NCBI RefSeq assembly: GCF_002964665.1
Contig: NZ_PQBZ01000042.1
Coordinates: 650,951-714,950, forward strand
Source of the DNA: Pseudoalteromonas sp. T1lg23B
GTDB lineage: Bacteria > Pseudomonadota > Gammaproteobacteria > Enterobacterales > Alteromonadaceae
Length of the DNA stretch: 64,000 nt
Direction: 5' to 3'
The notes beneath the pieces were generated by a model. That model searched no databases, was not told the DNA's origin, and worked only from the letters and a program-made list of their open reading frames with translations. The position numbers and the translations under genes were made by a program. Within the stretch, counting starts at the first letter, position 1; every line of letters starts with the position of its first letter. This document shows positions 45,354 to 54,392 of the stretch, one piece after another.

Positions 45354-46557
45354 TACGTTCTAATGCAGCACCATAGAACCCATCGAATTCGCTGTTTATA
45401 CCCGGTAACAAGTGTAACTCTTCCACCAGTTTAAATTGCGGGTTGTTGGCTAAGAAAGCCTGTACCTGTTGCTGATTTTCGCTAGGCAGTATCGAGCATG
45501 TCGCATACACCACACGACCACCAGGTTTACACATTTGGCTATAGCGCTGCAAAATTTCACTTTGTAGCTCCCGCAACGAATCGATGTTTTGGTTCTTTAT
45601 ATGCCATTTAGCATCGGGGTTGCGACGAAGCACCCCCGTGCCAGAACAAGGCACATCCAGTAACACACGGTCAAACTTATCTTTTAATCGTTTGATTGTT
45701 TTGCTGTTTTTAATTACACGAGTTTCAAGCATGTGTACGCCAGAGCGCTTTGCACGCTTTTTAAGGGCGTCCAATTTGTGCTGATGGATATCCATCGACA
45801 AAATGTAACCTTTATTTTGCATCAAGGCCGCAATATGAAGACTTTTGCCCCCCGCACCTGCACATGCATCGGCTACCCGTAAACCGGGTTTTAGGTCAAG
45901 CAAAGGTGCTATCTGCTGTGAACCTGCATCTTGCATCTCAAACCAGCCTTGTGAAAAAGCCTTGGACTTAAAAAGGTGTCCGTGTTGTGTCACTTCTAAG
46001 GCATGCTCAAGCGCCAAAGCTGCTGTAACAATGTTTTCTTCATTCAGTGCGTGTTGTACCTTGTGAGTCTCTGCTTTTAGCGTATTAACTCGCAGATAAG
46101 CCTTGGCTGGCATATTCAACCCTTGAGCCACATTTGGCCATTGCTCCGCCAGCTCTCGCTCAGCGCGCTGCCAAAGCCAATCAGGGTAACTGCTCAGCTG
46201 AGCATCACTGGCTTTAGCAAGATTTTCTTCTAGGTGTTGCAAACTAAGCCCATCCAATTCAGGCCATTGCGGTAGGCTTCCCCCATCAAGCAACTTATAG
46301 GCACCCCACATATGCCAAATTGAAGTTGGCTGCACCTCGTCACTACCACTCAGGGCAAATGCCAATTTGCGCCACCAGCGAATAATATCGTATGTCTGCG
46401 TTACAAAAACGTGCCGTGTTGAAAGATCCCAATATGGCTGCTCAGCAAGCGATCTTTCTATCACTTTGTCTGCATATTGTTCGGTAAACATAATTTGCTC
46501 AAGAGCAATAATTTGCGTTTCTACACATTGGCGTTCTGCAAACACAGGTGACCTCAT
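45343..46557 (-). CDS. RsmB/NOP-family RNA (cytosine-5) methyltransferase
   Basis: A 404-aa SAM-dependent methyltransferase. An N-terminal NusB-like or linker region (ADKVIERSLAEQPYWDLSTRHVFVTQTYDIIRWWRKLAF) precedes the catalytic domain. The SAM site is VADACAGAGGKSLHIAALM. The two catalytic cysteines are in LLDVPCSGTGVLRRNPDAKWH and VVYATCSILPSEN. It modifies rRNA or tRNA cytosine; the target cannot be read. The start at 46557 is kept because residues before the next ATG (46491) still look like family sequence, although the ribosome site is poor. Confidence 0.92.
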   Translation of the reverse strand: MRSPVFAERQCVETQIIALEQIMFTEQYADKVIERSLAEQPYWDLSTRHVFVTQTYDIIRWWRKLAFALSGSDEVQPTSIWHMWGAYKLLDGGSLPQWPELDGLSLQHLEENLAKASDAQLSSYPDWLWQRAERELAEQWPNVAQGLNMPAKAYLRVNTLKAETHKVQHALNEENIVTAALALEHALEVTQHGHLFKSKAFSQGWFEMQDAGSQQIAPLLDLKPGLRVADACAGAGGKSLHIAALMQNKGYILSMDIHQHKLDALKKRAKRSGVHMLETRVIKNSKTIKRLKDKFDRVLLDVPCSGTGVLRRNPDAKWHIKNQNIDSLRELQSEILQRYSQMCKPGGRVVYATCSILPSENQQQVQAFLANNPQFKLVEELHLLPGINSEFDGFYGAALERISD

Positions 46558-46947
46558 ATTCAGGGGGAATTATAGCCGCGAATTGTAACTGCTTTTACGC
46601 GTAACAGCGAGAAAATCTGGTGTATTAAAAAGGAGGGATAGAACGACTTACTGCTTGCTCATGTGTGCTATTTAAAAGCCATATAAAAGCCATTACCATT
46701 GAAAAAAACCACTTTGCTTACAATTAATTACATCTATTTCATTGTAACAAACCACCATCAGTTTAAAATACTAAATAATCCGGCGTGTATTGCATACATA
46801 GTGACTTTGTTTGTATCTAAGTCAACTAGGTCGATATTTTTTAAGCCCAAACCAACCAATAATTAAGTTAAACTAGCCTACTCTACGTTTAACGCAAAGC
46901 CGATAGTGACACACTATCGGCTTTTTACTGTTGCCCAATACTAATGA
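46558..46947. other. Intergenic region, possible small-RNA locus
   Basis: About 390 bp, AT-rich, with no convincing ORF. Its right end carries a dyad GTTAAAC/GTTTAAC (about 46867-46894) and then a strong hairpin with its T-run on the plus strand (46896-46926). No plus-strand gene lies upstream to use that terminator, so an untranslated plus-strand transcript is possible. Otherwise the hairpin simply ends the chitinase mRNA. Confidence 0.35.
46896..46926. terminator. Strong hairpin terminator downstream of the chitinase gene
   Basis: AAAGCCGATAGTG and CACTATCGGCTTT form a perfect 13-bp stem with an ACA loop. Five T's follow on the plus-strand side; the minus-strand side has only a short U-tract. 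It lies 22 bp beyond the chitinase stop. Confidence 0.85.
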
Positions 46948-48390
46948 TTACTCAGCGTTTTTGACAAACTTCCAAGGCTGTGATGAATCCGGCACATCGC
47001 CTTTTGTCCACCACTTGGCTTCGTAAATCGCGCCTTTATAACTCGCCTGATCGCCTCCTACATAGACTTTATTGGCATCCCAAGCAGGCACACCGCCTAC
47101 AGGAGGTTCATCAACGGGCGGCTCTAGACTGTCTACGACACGAACTTGAGGCCAACTGGCGTGAGATTTATAAAAGTTAGTGACACACTTTTCATAATCT
47201 CCAGGTACGAGCGCCGAATAAGCGGTTTGATAACCCACTAATTTACATTCAAATGAGTAACCACCTGGTCTGTCTGAATAGTAAGCCCAATCACCTTCCC
47301 AGTTGGTGTAAAGCACATCGGTCGCACCGTTTAGGTTTAGACTACCGTATGGCGTTTGTTGCCAGCAGGTGTTTTCTTCATCGCTCTCAATTGGCACATT
47401 GTAGTGGTGCGATAAGCCTTCCCAGTAGCGGATCCGATTAACAGGTTGACCTTTGTTTTTGTTCTGTTCACCACATTCAATACCACCATTGATGACGTTA
47501 ATTGTCGTACCAAAACCATAACCAATCCCTGCTTCTAACTCGCGTTGCGATGGTTCCCAAGTGCGGTCAATCACATGCAACATAGCTGGTTTTGGCGCTT
47601 GAGGGGTCAAGAAGAACCATATCGCTGAGGCCAAGTTGAGCCATGAGTCTGCCACAAGTCCTGGGTTATTCAGCAATACTGTCGCATCGCCATCAAACAT
47701 AACTTCGGAAAATGCTCCGTAGTTGAAGTGATAAGATAACTGTTTTGCGCCGCGGCCAAAGTACCCTTGCCCACTTGCACATGGCCAACGTCGATTTTGC
47801 CAGTCGTTCTGACCACAACCTGTGGTATATCCCGGCTGTCCCTCTGACCAGCCCATCTCACGAACGTGAACAAGTGCTTGTTGCCATTCCTCTAATCCCT
47901 GCGGGTTGTCAGACACATTATCCTTAGCAATATGGCCGCCAGTTTCTTGTGAAAAATGTGCAAATGCAGTCACTATGGATTTTTTACAGATAGCATCGGC
48001 ATCACGACCATCGGTATAATCACCGCAAAAGGCAGGAAATTTTCCAATAGCACGTAAAAAGCGTGTGTAGGTGTATTCAGGCGCAGCCATCTGCGTCAAG
48101 AAATTCCATTGTGCTTTTGGAAATACTCTTTCAACGCGTTTTACATTGTCAGGGTTCGAACTAAGACCCGGTGAAATCGCCTCTACAATAGCATTGTCGC
48201 GTGTTTCTAGGGCTTTGGCCCAATTAGCATACATAGGATCGCTCGTTTTGTTTTTCGCGATCTCATTTAACTCTGCTTTTGAAACTAAATAGCCACCAGG
48301 GTTTTGTGGATCGGGTTCAATCGTCATCGCACCCGCTGCAGATATTGCCGCCAAGTTTAGTGCAACCACCAAGGGAGTGAGTTTGTACAT
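46948..48390 (-). CDS. Secreted GH19 chitinase with C-terminal chitin-binding module
   Basis: About 480 aa from the ATG at 48390 (GGAAGGAAG upstream). The signal peptide ends AAGA near residue 22. The GH19 catalytic domain shows TAFAHFSQETGGH with a catalytic Glu, CASGQGYFGRGAKQLSYHFNYGAFS, the long LASAIWFFLTPQAPKPAMLHVI block, and a late GTTINVINGGIECG. The C-terminal 45 residues (VPAWDANKVYVGGDQASYKGAIYEAKWWTKGDVPD) are a CBM5/12 chitin-binding domain with the AKWWT motif, joined by a Pro-rich linker (DEPPVGG). It degrades chitin outside the cell. Confidence 0.95.
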   Translation of the reverse strand: MYKLTPLVVALNLAAISAAGAMTIEPDPQNPGGYLVSKAELNEIAKNKTSDPMYANWAKALETRDNAIVEAISPGLSSNPDNVKRVERVFPKAQWNFLTQMAAPEYTYTRFLRAIGKFPAFCGDYTDGRDADAICKKSIVTAFAHFSQETGGHIAKDNVSDNPQGLEEWQQALVHVREMGWSEGQPGYTTGCGQNDWQNRRWPCASGQGYFGRGAKQLSYHFNYGAFSEVMFDGDATVLLNNPGLVADSWLNLASAIWFFLTPQAPKPAMLHVIDRTWEPSQRELEAGIGYGFGTTINVINGGIECGEQNKNKGQPVNRIRYWEGLSHHYNVPIESDEENTCWQQTPYGSLNLNGATDVLYTNWEGDWAYYSDRPGGYSFECKLVGYQTAYSALVPGDYEKCVTNFYKSHASWPQVRVVDSLEPPVDEPPVGGVPAWDANKVYVGGDQASYKGAIYEAKWWTKGDVPDSSQPWKFVKNAE

Positions 48391-48674
48391 GTTATTCTTC
48401 CTTCCTTTACGTTGTATCAAGCGTGAAACATAAAATTCACACGATTAACTCACAGTATTAATTAGATGACATCGCTGTCAATTACTTTATGTAAAGGATT
48501 GTAACAATCTCCTGTGTATATTTTTCAACCTAACCACTGTCTTTCATTGCTAATTAATTAATAACAAAGTAAAAAACCGTACTGAAAAAAATTTCTGTGT
48601 ACCTGCTTTTTCATAAAGATTTATTATTAAATTCACAGTAAGGTAAGAGGGTTTAAAACAAGCAGGTATCTAAA

Positions 48675-49232
48675 ATGGTCATTACTGAATTACGCCCAGA
48701 GCATCATCAAGCAGTCATCAAACTGGCCAATCAAGTGCATGGAGACAACTATCTTGATGCGTCAGGTCTTGAAAAAATGGTGGCAATGGGGACTAAGTTC
48801 GATATTAACGCTTGCTTTGTGGCATTGGATGAGCAAGGGCAGTTGCTAGGTTTTCGAACCAGTTATGCCGCGCAGCAGTGGCCGATTGATAAATGGTGTA
48901 CACCCAAAAGCTGGCCAGTATTGCCCTCACAAATGGCTTACTTCAAGTGCATAGCCGTCGCGCCCGAGGCGCAAGGCCAAGGTATTGGCCCAAAGTTACT
49001 CCATGAATCCATCGTAGCCCTGAGACAACAAGGCGCCCTCGCTGGTATCGCTCATCTATGGATGCAAAGCCCAGGTAATGGTGCGGTAAAATACTTCACT
49101 AAAGCTGGTGGGAAGCTGCTCAAAGTCCATGACGACCGCTGGCTTGAAAACTGTATCAATGACGGCTATGTGTGTACTTTATGTGGTAATGAGTGTCACT
49201 GCCAAGCCGCTGAAATGGTTTTAATGTTTTAA
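48675..49232 (+). CDS. GNAT acetyltransferase with a Cys-rich C-terminal tail
   Basis: A 185-aa protein. The acetyl-CoA site is FKCIAVAPEAQGQGIGPKLLHESI near residue 95, followed by IAHLWMQSPGNGAVKYFTKAGGKLLKVH. The last 20 residues are unusual: CTLCGNECHCQAAEM has four cysteines and one histidine, a plausible zinc-binding knuckle. AGGT precedes the ATG. It is followed by an FAD oxidoreductase gene after 6 bp, so the two probably act on the same or linked substrates. Confidence 0.85.
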   Translation: MVITELRPEHHQAVIKLANQVHGDNYLDASGLEKMVAMGTKFDINACFVALDEQGQLLGFRTSYAAQQWPIDKWCTPKSWPVLPSQMAYFKCIAVAPEAQGQGIGPKLLHESIVALRQQGALAGIAHLWMQSPGNGAVKYFTKAGGKLLKVHDDRWLENCINDGYVCTLCGNECHCQAAEMVLMF

Positions 49233-49238
49233 CTAATA

Positions 49239-50591
49239 ATGAATAAGAATTTTATGAGCAACACTCTTTACGACCCGCTTACACACCCACATTGCCAAGC
49301 TTCTGGTTATGCGCCAAGCTATTGGGCCAGTACTATAGATTTACCTAGCGCGAATAATGCACCCACGAGCAATCAACATTTTGATGTTGCTATTATTGGT
49401 GGCGGTTTCAGTGGCCTTTTGACGGCGTACTATCTGGCACATGAACAGGGTATCAGTTGCTGCGTCTTAGAAGCCAATCAGGTGGGCTTCGGCGCGAGTG
49501 GCCGTAACGCTGGGTTTGTACTCAAAGGTTCTGGTCGCCTCAGCTATCCACAAATGGCTAAAAAATGGGGAATGGAAACCTGTAAAGGCATTTATGATGA
49601 ATTTAGTGCTGCGGTTAATCGCGTCGAGTCACTTATCGGTGAACATAATATACAGTGCCAAATGCAGGATAAGGGCTATTTGAAAATTGCCCATAACCAA
49701 AAGGCTATGCAGGGATTGCGTGCTCAAGCAGAGTTTTTACAGCATTTGGGAGGCGATGCTCAGTTCTTAACCAGTGCGGAACTCGAACAAGAGTATATGC
49801 TTAATCAGCAGGCCTATGGGGCAATGAGACTGCCTGATGGATTTGGCATCAACCCTTTAAAACTGTTACTAGGCTATCGCGAGATGGCAATAAAAGCCGG
49901 TGTAACACTGTTTGAGAATTCGCTGGTTGAACACGTCGAAGCAAAAAACAATCGCCATCATCTGCGCATCAAAGATACCACCATCACGGCAAACACCGTG
50001 GTTTATACTGGGAATGCGTACAACAGCAAACAGTCGCATCCATTTATCAATAATCGATATTTACCCATTTTAAGCAGCATTTTGGTCACCCGACCTTTGA
50101 GTCAGCAAGAGCTTGAACAGACCGGATTGAGAACCCATCAGGTGACCATGGATACCCGCACTCTCAAGTATTACTACCGTTTGCTACCAGACAACCGCAT
50201 CTTGTTTGGTGGCCGCGGTGCTGTTTTCGCTAAAGATCAGCACTCAGAGGTGTATCTTAATAACCTCAAACAAGGCTTAACCGCTTGTTTCCCTTCCCTA
50301 GCCAACATTCAGCATGACTATTACTGGAATGGCTTTATCGCCGCTGCACTTGATGACATGCCTCATGTGTGTCTCAAAGAAAATGTCGGTTATATTCTAG
50401 GGTATTGTGGCGCGGGTGTGTCTTTTAGTGCTCAAGCAGCCTATCGACTAGCTCAGCTGATTGCCAAGCAACCCGTCCCAGAATTACCGCTTTACCAAAC
50501 CCCTTTACCGTATCTGCCTTTCCCTCGATTTAGGCGATTTGGACAACTGGCCTACTACCAATATGCTCATTTCAAAGATCGATTTGGATAA
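49239..50591 (+). CDS. FAD-dependent amine/amino-acid oxidoreductase (DAO family)
   Basis: A 450-aa flavoprotein. It begins with the W/Y-rich lead of PuuB-like oxidases (ASGYAPSYWAST). The FAD dinucleotide loop follows, DVAIIGGGFSGLLTAYYLA near residue 49, then VGFGASGRNAGFV, the typical GRN(A)G flavin block. The end contains YILGYCGAGVSFSAQAAYRLAQLI. Relatives include gamma-glutamylputrescine oxidase and other secondary-amine oxidases. Substrate unknown. The ATG at 49239 has little ribosome site; an in-frame ATG at 49254 is an alternative. Second gene of a GNAT/oxidase pair. Confidence 0.88.
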   Translation: MNKNFMSNTLYDPLTHPHCQASGYAPSYWASTIDLPSANNAPTSNQHFDVAIIGGGFSGLLTAYYLAHEQGISCCVLEANQVGFGASGRNAGFVLKGSGRLSYPQMAKKWGMETCKGIYDEFSAAVNRVESLIGEHNIQCQMQDKGYLKIAHNQKAMQGLRAQAEFLQHLGGDAQFLTSAELEQEYMLNQQAYGAMRLPDGFGINPLKLLLGYREMAIKAGVTLFENSLVEHVEAKNNRHHLRIKDTTITANTVVYTGNAYNSKQSHPFINNRYLPILSSILVTRPLSQQELEQTGLRTHQVTMDTRTLKYYYRLLPDNRILFGGRGAVFAKDQHSEVYLNNLKQGLTACFPSLANIQHDYYWNGFIAAALDDMPHVCLKENVGYILGYCGAGVSFSAQAAYRLAQLIAKQPVPELPLYQTPLPYLPFPRFRRFGQLAYYQYAHFKDRFG

Positions 50592-50784
50592 CAGGTCTAA
50601 GCCATTACAACTACCGATATGCTTGATAGATAGCGAGAACACACAATGCTTTCGGTATCTATCAACTGATATAATACTATCCTCTTAATTTAGATCTATT
50701 TACCTCATTCACATACATTAGTACTTGCAACAATTCAATTTACCTGTTTAATTATTGTGGACAAAAATAAATTAGGGATATTTC

Positions 50785-51981
50785 ATGAAACATTCTTCTT
50801 TCGCTGTGTACAGTTTATTAAGCGCTTCGGCATTACTCACAACGTCAGCTTTTGCTGCACCAAATGCCACTAATGAGTGCGATTTTATCGTACCTTCATC
50901 ACAGTATTTAATTGACGGTATCGCAATGAACGTCTCTGCTGGAGATACAATTTGTCTAGCAAAAGGAGAGCGTGGCCCAATTAAAATTACTAACTTGATT
51001 GGCAGTGAATCGCAACCAGTGCAAATTCGAAATCAAGATGGTGTCGTTACCACTAACCCGTATGAATACAGCATCGCTATTGAGCGCTCTCAGTGGGTTC
51101 GCTTAACATCTGTCTCCGACAGTGAAGCAGTCCCATTTGGTATTCGCTTAGGAGGCACGCTGAGTGTAGGTAATCTAACCGAGCAAATCGAGGTTGATCA
51201 CATTGAAATATACCGTGCAAGATTTGCTGGGATGCTCATTAAAACAGACCCCAACTGTGACTCGGCAACATGGGCTGAAAACTTCACCATGAATGGCATT
51301 AGCATTCACGATAACTACGTGCATCACACAGAAGAAGGCGAAGGCATGTATGTGGGCTATACGGGTAGAAGCAGAACCTTAACTTGTAATGGCGAAAAAA
51401 CCACGGTCTATCCCCATAAATTAGAGAATGTTCGTATATATAACAACAAACTAGAATATACAGCAGCGGATGGCATTCAGTTAAATTCCGTGTTAGGAAA
51501 TGCCAAAATCACTGGTAATAAAATCTACCGTACCGGTGTTAGCCCGTTTGCCCCTGTATGGCAAAACACGGGGATTCAAGTTGGTGGAGATGATGTGGAG
51601 ATCAGTAACAACCTAATCTACCGCAGTGGTGGTAACGGGATGGTCTTGGATGGTGACAACCTAAGAGTACTTAACAACAATGTGATATATGCCGGTGAAA
51701 ATGGTATTTTTGCCCGTAATGCTGCACAACAAAACGCTCAAATAAGTGGTGGGTTGCCTCATGTTTATAAAAACAACCTGTTGGTACAACCGGTTACTTA
51801 TGGCATCAAGCTATATGCAACCAATACCTCAGCGCCACACATTATCACCGACAACACCATTGAGGATGATGGCTCATTAGACGCAGCCAGCCGCCCAATG
51901 ACGTTCTCTTTCTTAAATGACCAAGTGGTTAGAGAAGTCCACAATAACCATCATTATATCGTCCAGCAGGCCGACCAATAA
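50785..51981 (+). CDS. Secreted right-handed parallel beta-helix protein
   Basis: A 398-aa protein with a signal peptide (residues 1-24, ending AFA). The rest is strand-turn repeats rich in Asn, Ile and Gly, for example VRIYNNKLEYTAADGIQLNSVLGNAKITGNKIYRT and DVEISNNLIYRSGGNGMVLDGDNLRVLNNNVIY. This is typical of pectate-lyase-like or polysaccharide-lyase folds (right-handed parallel beta helix). No confident catalytic set can be read. AGGGATA precedes the ATG. A perfect terminator follows. It may act on an exopolysaccharide. Confidence 0.8.
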   Translation: MKHSSFAVYSLLSASALLTTSAFAAPNATNECDFIVPSSQYLIDGIAMNVSAGDTICLAKGERGPIKITNLIGSESQPVQIRNQDGVVTTNPYEYSIAIERSQWVRLTSVSDSEAVPFGIRLGGTLSVGNLTEQIEVDHIEIYRARFAGMLIKTDPNCDSATWAENFTMNGISIHDNYVHHTEEGEGMYVGYTGRSRTLTCNGEKTTVYPHKLENVRIYNNKLEYTAADGIQLNSVLGNAKITGNKIYRTGVSPFAPVWQNTGIQVGGDDVEISNNLIYRSGGNGMVLDGDNLRVLNNNVIYAGENGIFARNAAQQNAQISGGLPHVYKNNLLVQPVTYGIKLYATNTSAPHIITDNTIEDDGSLDAASRPMTFSFLNDQVVREVHNNHHYIVQQADQ

Positions 51982-51989
51982 TCTGTGTA

Positions 51990-52020
51990 ACACCGTGGCA
52001 CTAAATCGCCACGGTGTTTT
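51990..52020 (+). terminator. Terminator downstream of the beta-helix gene
   Basis: ACACCGTGGC (51990-51999) and GCCACGGTGT (52008-52017) form a perfect 10-bp stem with an 8-base loop and then TTT. It also lies 11 bp past the end of the convergent S41 peptidase gene. Confidence 0.85.
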
Positions 52021-52030
52021 ATGTCGACCT

Positions 52031-53422
52031 CTAGAGCGAAGCGTCCGTTGCTAACTTTGCCAGTTCATCTTTTAGGTGCTTTTTGTGATATTCACCTTTA
52101 ACTTGCGTTAGAGCCATTGATAGCACTTGTTGCGCGGCCACTTTATCACCACTCTGTGCTAGCGCTTGTGCCCAATAACCGTAAATAAATCCTGAATTTG
52201 GAAACTGTTGTGCGTTCGCTTCAAGTAGTAACGCAGCTAAATTAGGCTGTGTTTCGATAACTTCCAACGCTAGATCTGTCAAAGCAAACCTATCTAATTG
52301 TAAAACCTTAAAAAGTTCCGCTAACTTTGTCAAATAAAGCTGTTTTTGCGCATCATTATAGGTCTGGTGTGTACCGACGCTTTCAAGGAAACCAAATAGT
52401 TTCTGGATGTCTTTTTGTCTTTGTTGTTTTGTTGCTTGCCAACGAGTTTCAACTTGCTGCTTGGCAAGCGACACAGCCTCTGCAAGCGCCTGCTCCGCCT
52501 TAACTTTAACATGAGGTTCAACCCCCGTTGTTTCCCAGTTAGTTTTGGTGATTGGATTAATAGCAGTGCCAGTGGCAATAAATGCACTGAATACATCATT
52601 GATTGTAAACATACCACCAGGGTTGGCCGCGCCACCAGTATGCTCACCCACCAAGGTTGCGCGCTTGCGCGTTCGCATGTTGTAGCTAAATTCTTCGGCA
52701 GCTGAAAATGTTCGCTTACTGGTTAGAACATAAAGGGGTATATCAGTAAGCTTATTGCCCCCCACTTCACGCAGCACATAAAAATCTTGTGTTTCATTGC
52801 CTTGGCGATAATAGAGGCTATTCAGTAATAGCTCATCGGCAAAAAAGTAACTACATAGATACTGTACGGTATAGGGTGAACCTCCACCATTTTTACGCAC
52901 ATCGATGATCAATGCTTGTGCAGATGATAGCAATGTCAGTGCCGCATCCAAATAAGGCTTGGCATCCTCTAACACGTTAAAACCATTTAGTTCTAAGTAG
53001 CCAATGTTGTCCTCTAACATACTGGCTTCAATCACACCTTGAGACCCCTCTCCCAGTGGTGCAGGCGTCAATAATTGTTGTTGTAACCCTGCCTTTGCGC
53101 CTACTTTAGCGTCTGTTTTTGGGTTTATTCGCACTCTTAAATGGCGGTCTTTTGCATGTTGCTGTAGCCACTCAGTCAGTGCTTGCGCAAAACTTTCTGG
53201 GTTTTGGTATTGAGCAAATCCACCTGTATCAAACTCGCTTTGCAGTTTAGCTGACACATTTTTAGCAACATCGACAAACACATATTCATCTACTAACAAA
53301 GAAGAGAGTTTGGCGATTGTTTGTTGCTTGGTTTGCTCAGAAAGGTCGGTAGCATATGACACACTACTAAGCAGGCCGCTCAGCACTATGCCACTTAAAA
53401 TATGAGTTAAGCTTCGTTTCAT
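52031..53422 (-). CDS. Secreted S41-family peptidase
   Basis: About 463 aa with a signal peptide (ending SYA). The S41 core shows IGYLELNGF near 142, ALIIDVRKNGGGSPYTVQYLCSYFF near 173, and VLTSKRTFSAAEEFSYNMRTRKRATLVGEHTGGAANPGG. The nucleophile is the Ser of TFSAAEE (about residue 240). No PDZ domain is evident; the C-terminal 150 residues are helical. This type resembles interphotoreceptor-retinoid-binding or Tsp-like proteases; substrate unknown. The ATG at 53422, with AGGAT at 9 bases, is preferred over the upstream GTG. Confidence 0.88.
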   Translation of the reverse strand: MKRSLTHILSGIVLSGLLSSVSYATDLSEQTKQQTIAKLSSLLVDEYVFVDVAKNVSAKLQSEFDTGGFAQYQNPESFAQALTEWLQQHAKDRHLRVRINPKTDAKVGAKAGLQQQLLTPAPLGEGSQGVIEASMLEDNIGYLELNGFNVLEDAKPYLDAALTLLSSAQALIIDVRKNGGGSPYTVQYLCSYFFADELLLNSLYYRQGNETQDFYVLREVGGNKLTDIPLYVLTSKRTFSAAEEFSYNMRTRKRATLVGEHTGGAANPGGMFTINDVFSAFIATGTAINPITKTNWETTGVEPHVKVKAEQALAEAVSLAKQQVETRWQATKQQRQKDIQKLFGFLESVGTHQTYNDAQKQLYLTKLAELFKVLQLDRFALTDLALEVIETQPNLAALLLEANAQQFPNSGFIYGYWAQALAQSGDKVAAQQVLSMALTQVKGEYHKKHLKDELAKLATDASL

Positions 53423-53611
53423 GGTCACTTATCCTAAAGTTACGGTCAAAGCTAAACATATCGAAAAAAAACGCTGAAAAATTGTATAAAAGTAAAGGCC
53501 CACTAATGTATTGTTCGTGTGTTAAATCCATTTACTTAGCTCTAAATATAAAAGCCAAATGAAGTGGATATTGAAACACACGAGCAGCCTTACTCTAATT
53601 GAAATTTAAAC

Positions 53612-54304
53612 TTAACTATTTGTTTTTATTCCTTTGAAAAACAACCAAAGTCCAAATAGCAGCTCAAATAACGCCCCTGGATACATTGCATATTGTAACT
53701 CCTTAGGTGCATCAACCATAGCCACATTGACCACACCGTAAACAATCATAGTGCTGTAGGTGACCATACCCCAAATAGCTAATGCTTTTGGCACATAATT
53801 AGACTTGTAAAATAAGTAGCAGTAGATGACAGCACCCACCCCCATCACAGGAAGAAGTATATAATAAGCAACGCCGCTTGATTTGATGAACAAAATTGCA
53901 AGCGCTCTGAGTTGCTCGATATTAAAGGCAGCTAAGTAATCCGCATTGCTTAAAATCACCAAAGGCATGATATAAAAAATCAGGGTAACAAAGCCTAGAA
54001 TTGCTTCAGCGGACCTAAATGCAAATCCCATCAATGCCATCCCTTTATTGACCGGTTTTAGAACCTTATAAAGCCCCCAAGACAACATCAACACCAATGT
54101 ATACATTACAAAATCAGCAGCGATGGCAAACCTAAAAGCTTGTTCAAACTCGCCCATCGCTTGTATCGGATCCTCTGCACGAAAAATCACACGTTTATCG
54201 AACATGACTCTTGGTAAAAAGCCAAATAAAATAACCAGTGAATAAAAAATCCCCGTTATTTTGACATAGTTTAGATTAGTACTCTGTGCATTCTGCGCGT
54301 TCAT
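53612..54304 (-). CDS. DUF4386 membrane protein
   Basis: A 230-aa inner-membrane protein with about six helices. It has the DUF4386 pattern: an early ITGIFYSLVILFGFLPRVMFD helix, then FRFAIAADFVMYTLVLMLSWGLYKVLKPVNKGMALMGFAFRSAEAILGF. Function unknown. AAGAGGTA precedes the ATG. Transcribed the same way as, and 88 bp after, an AraC-type gene with a membrane N-terminus. The pair may be a sensor/effector unit. Confidence 0.82.
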   Translation of the reverse strand: MNAQNAQSTNLNYVKITGIFYSLVILFGFLPRVMFDKRVIFRAEDPIQAMGEFEQAFRFAIAADFVMYTLVLMLSWGLYKVLKPVNKGMALMGFAFRSAEAILGFVTLIFYIMPLVILSNADYLAAFNIEQLRALAILFIKSSGVAYYILLPVMGVGAVIYCYLFYKSNYVPKALAIWGMVTYSTMIVYGVVNVAMVDAPKELQYAMYPGALFELLFGLWLFFKGIKTNS

Positions 54305-54392
54305 ATTATACCTCTTAAATATCGATAATTTGATGCGTGCAGTGTGCGAATTTTTAAGTATCGAGTCGTCGTAATGGGCCTATTCGAACGAA

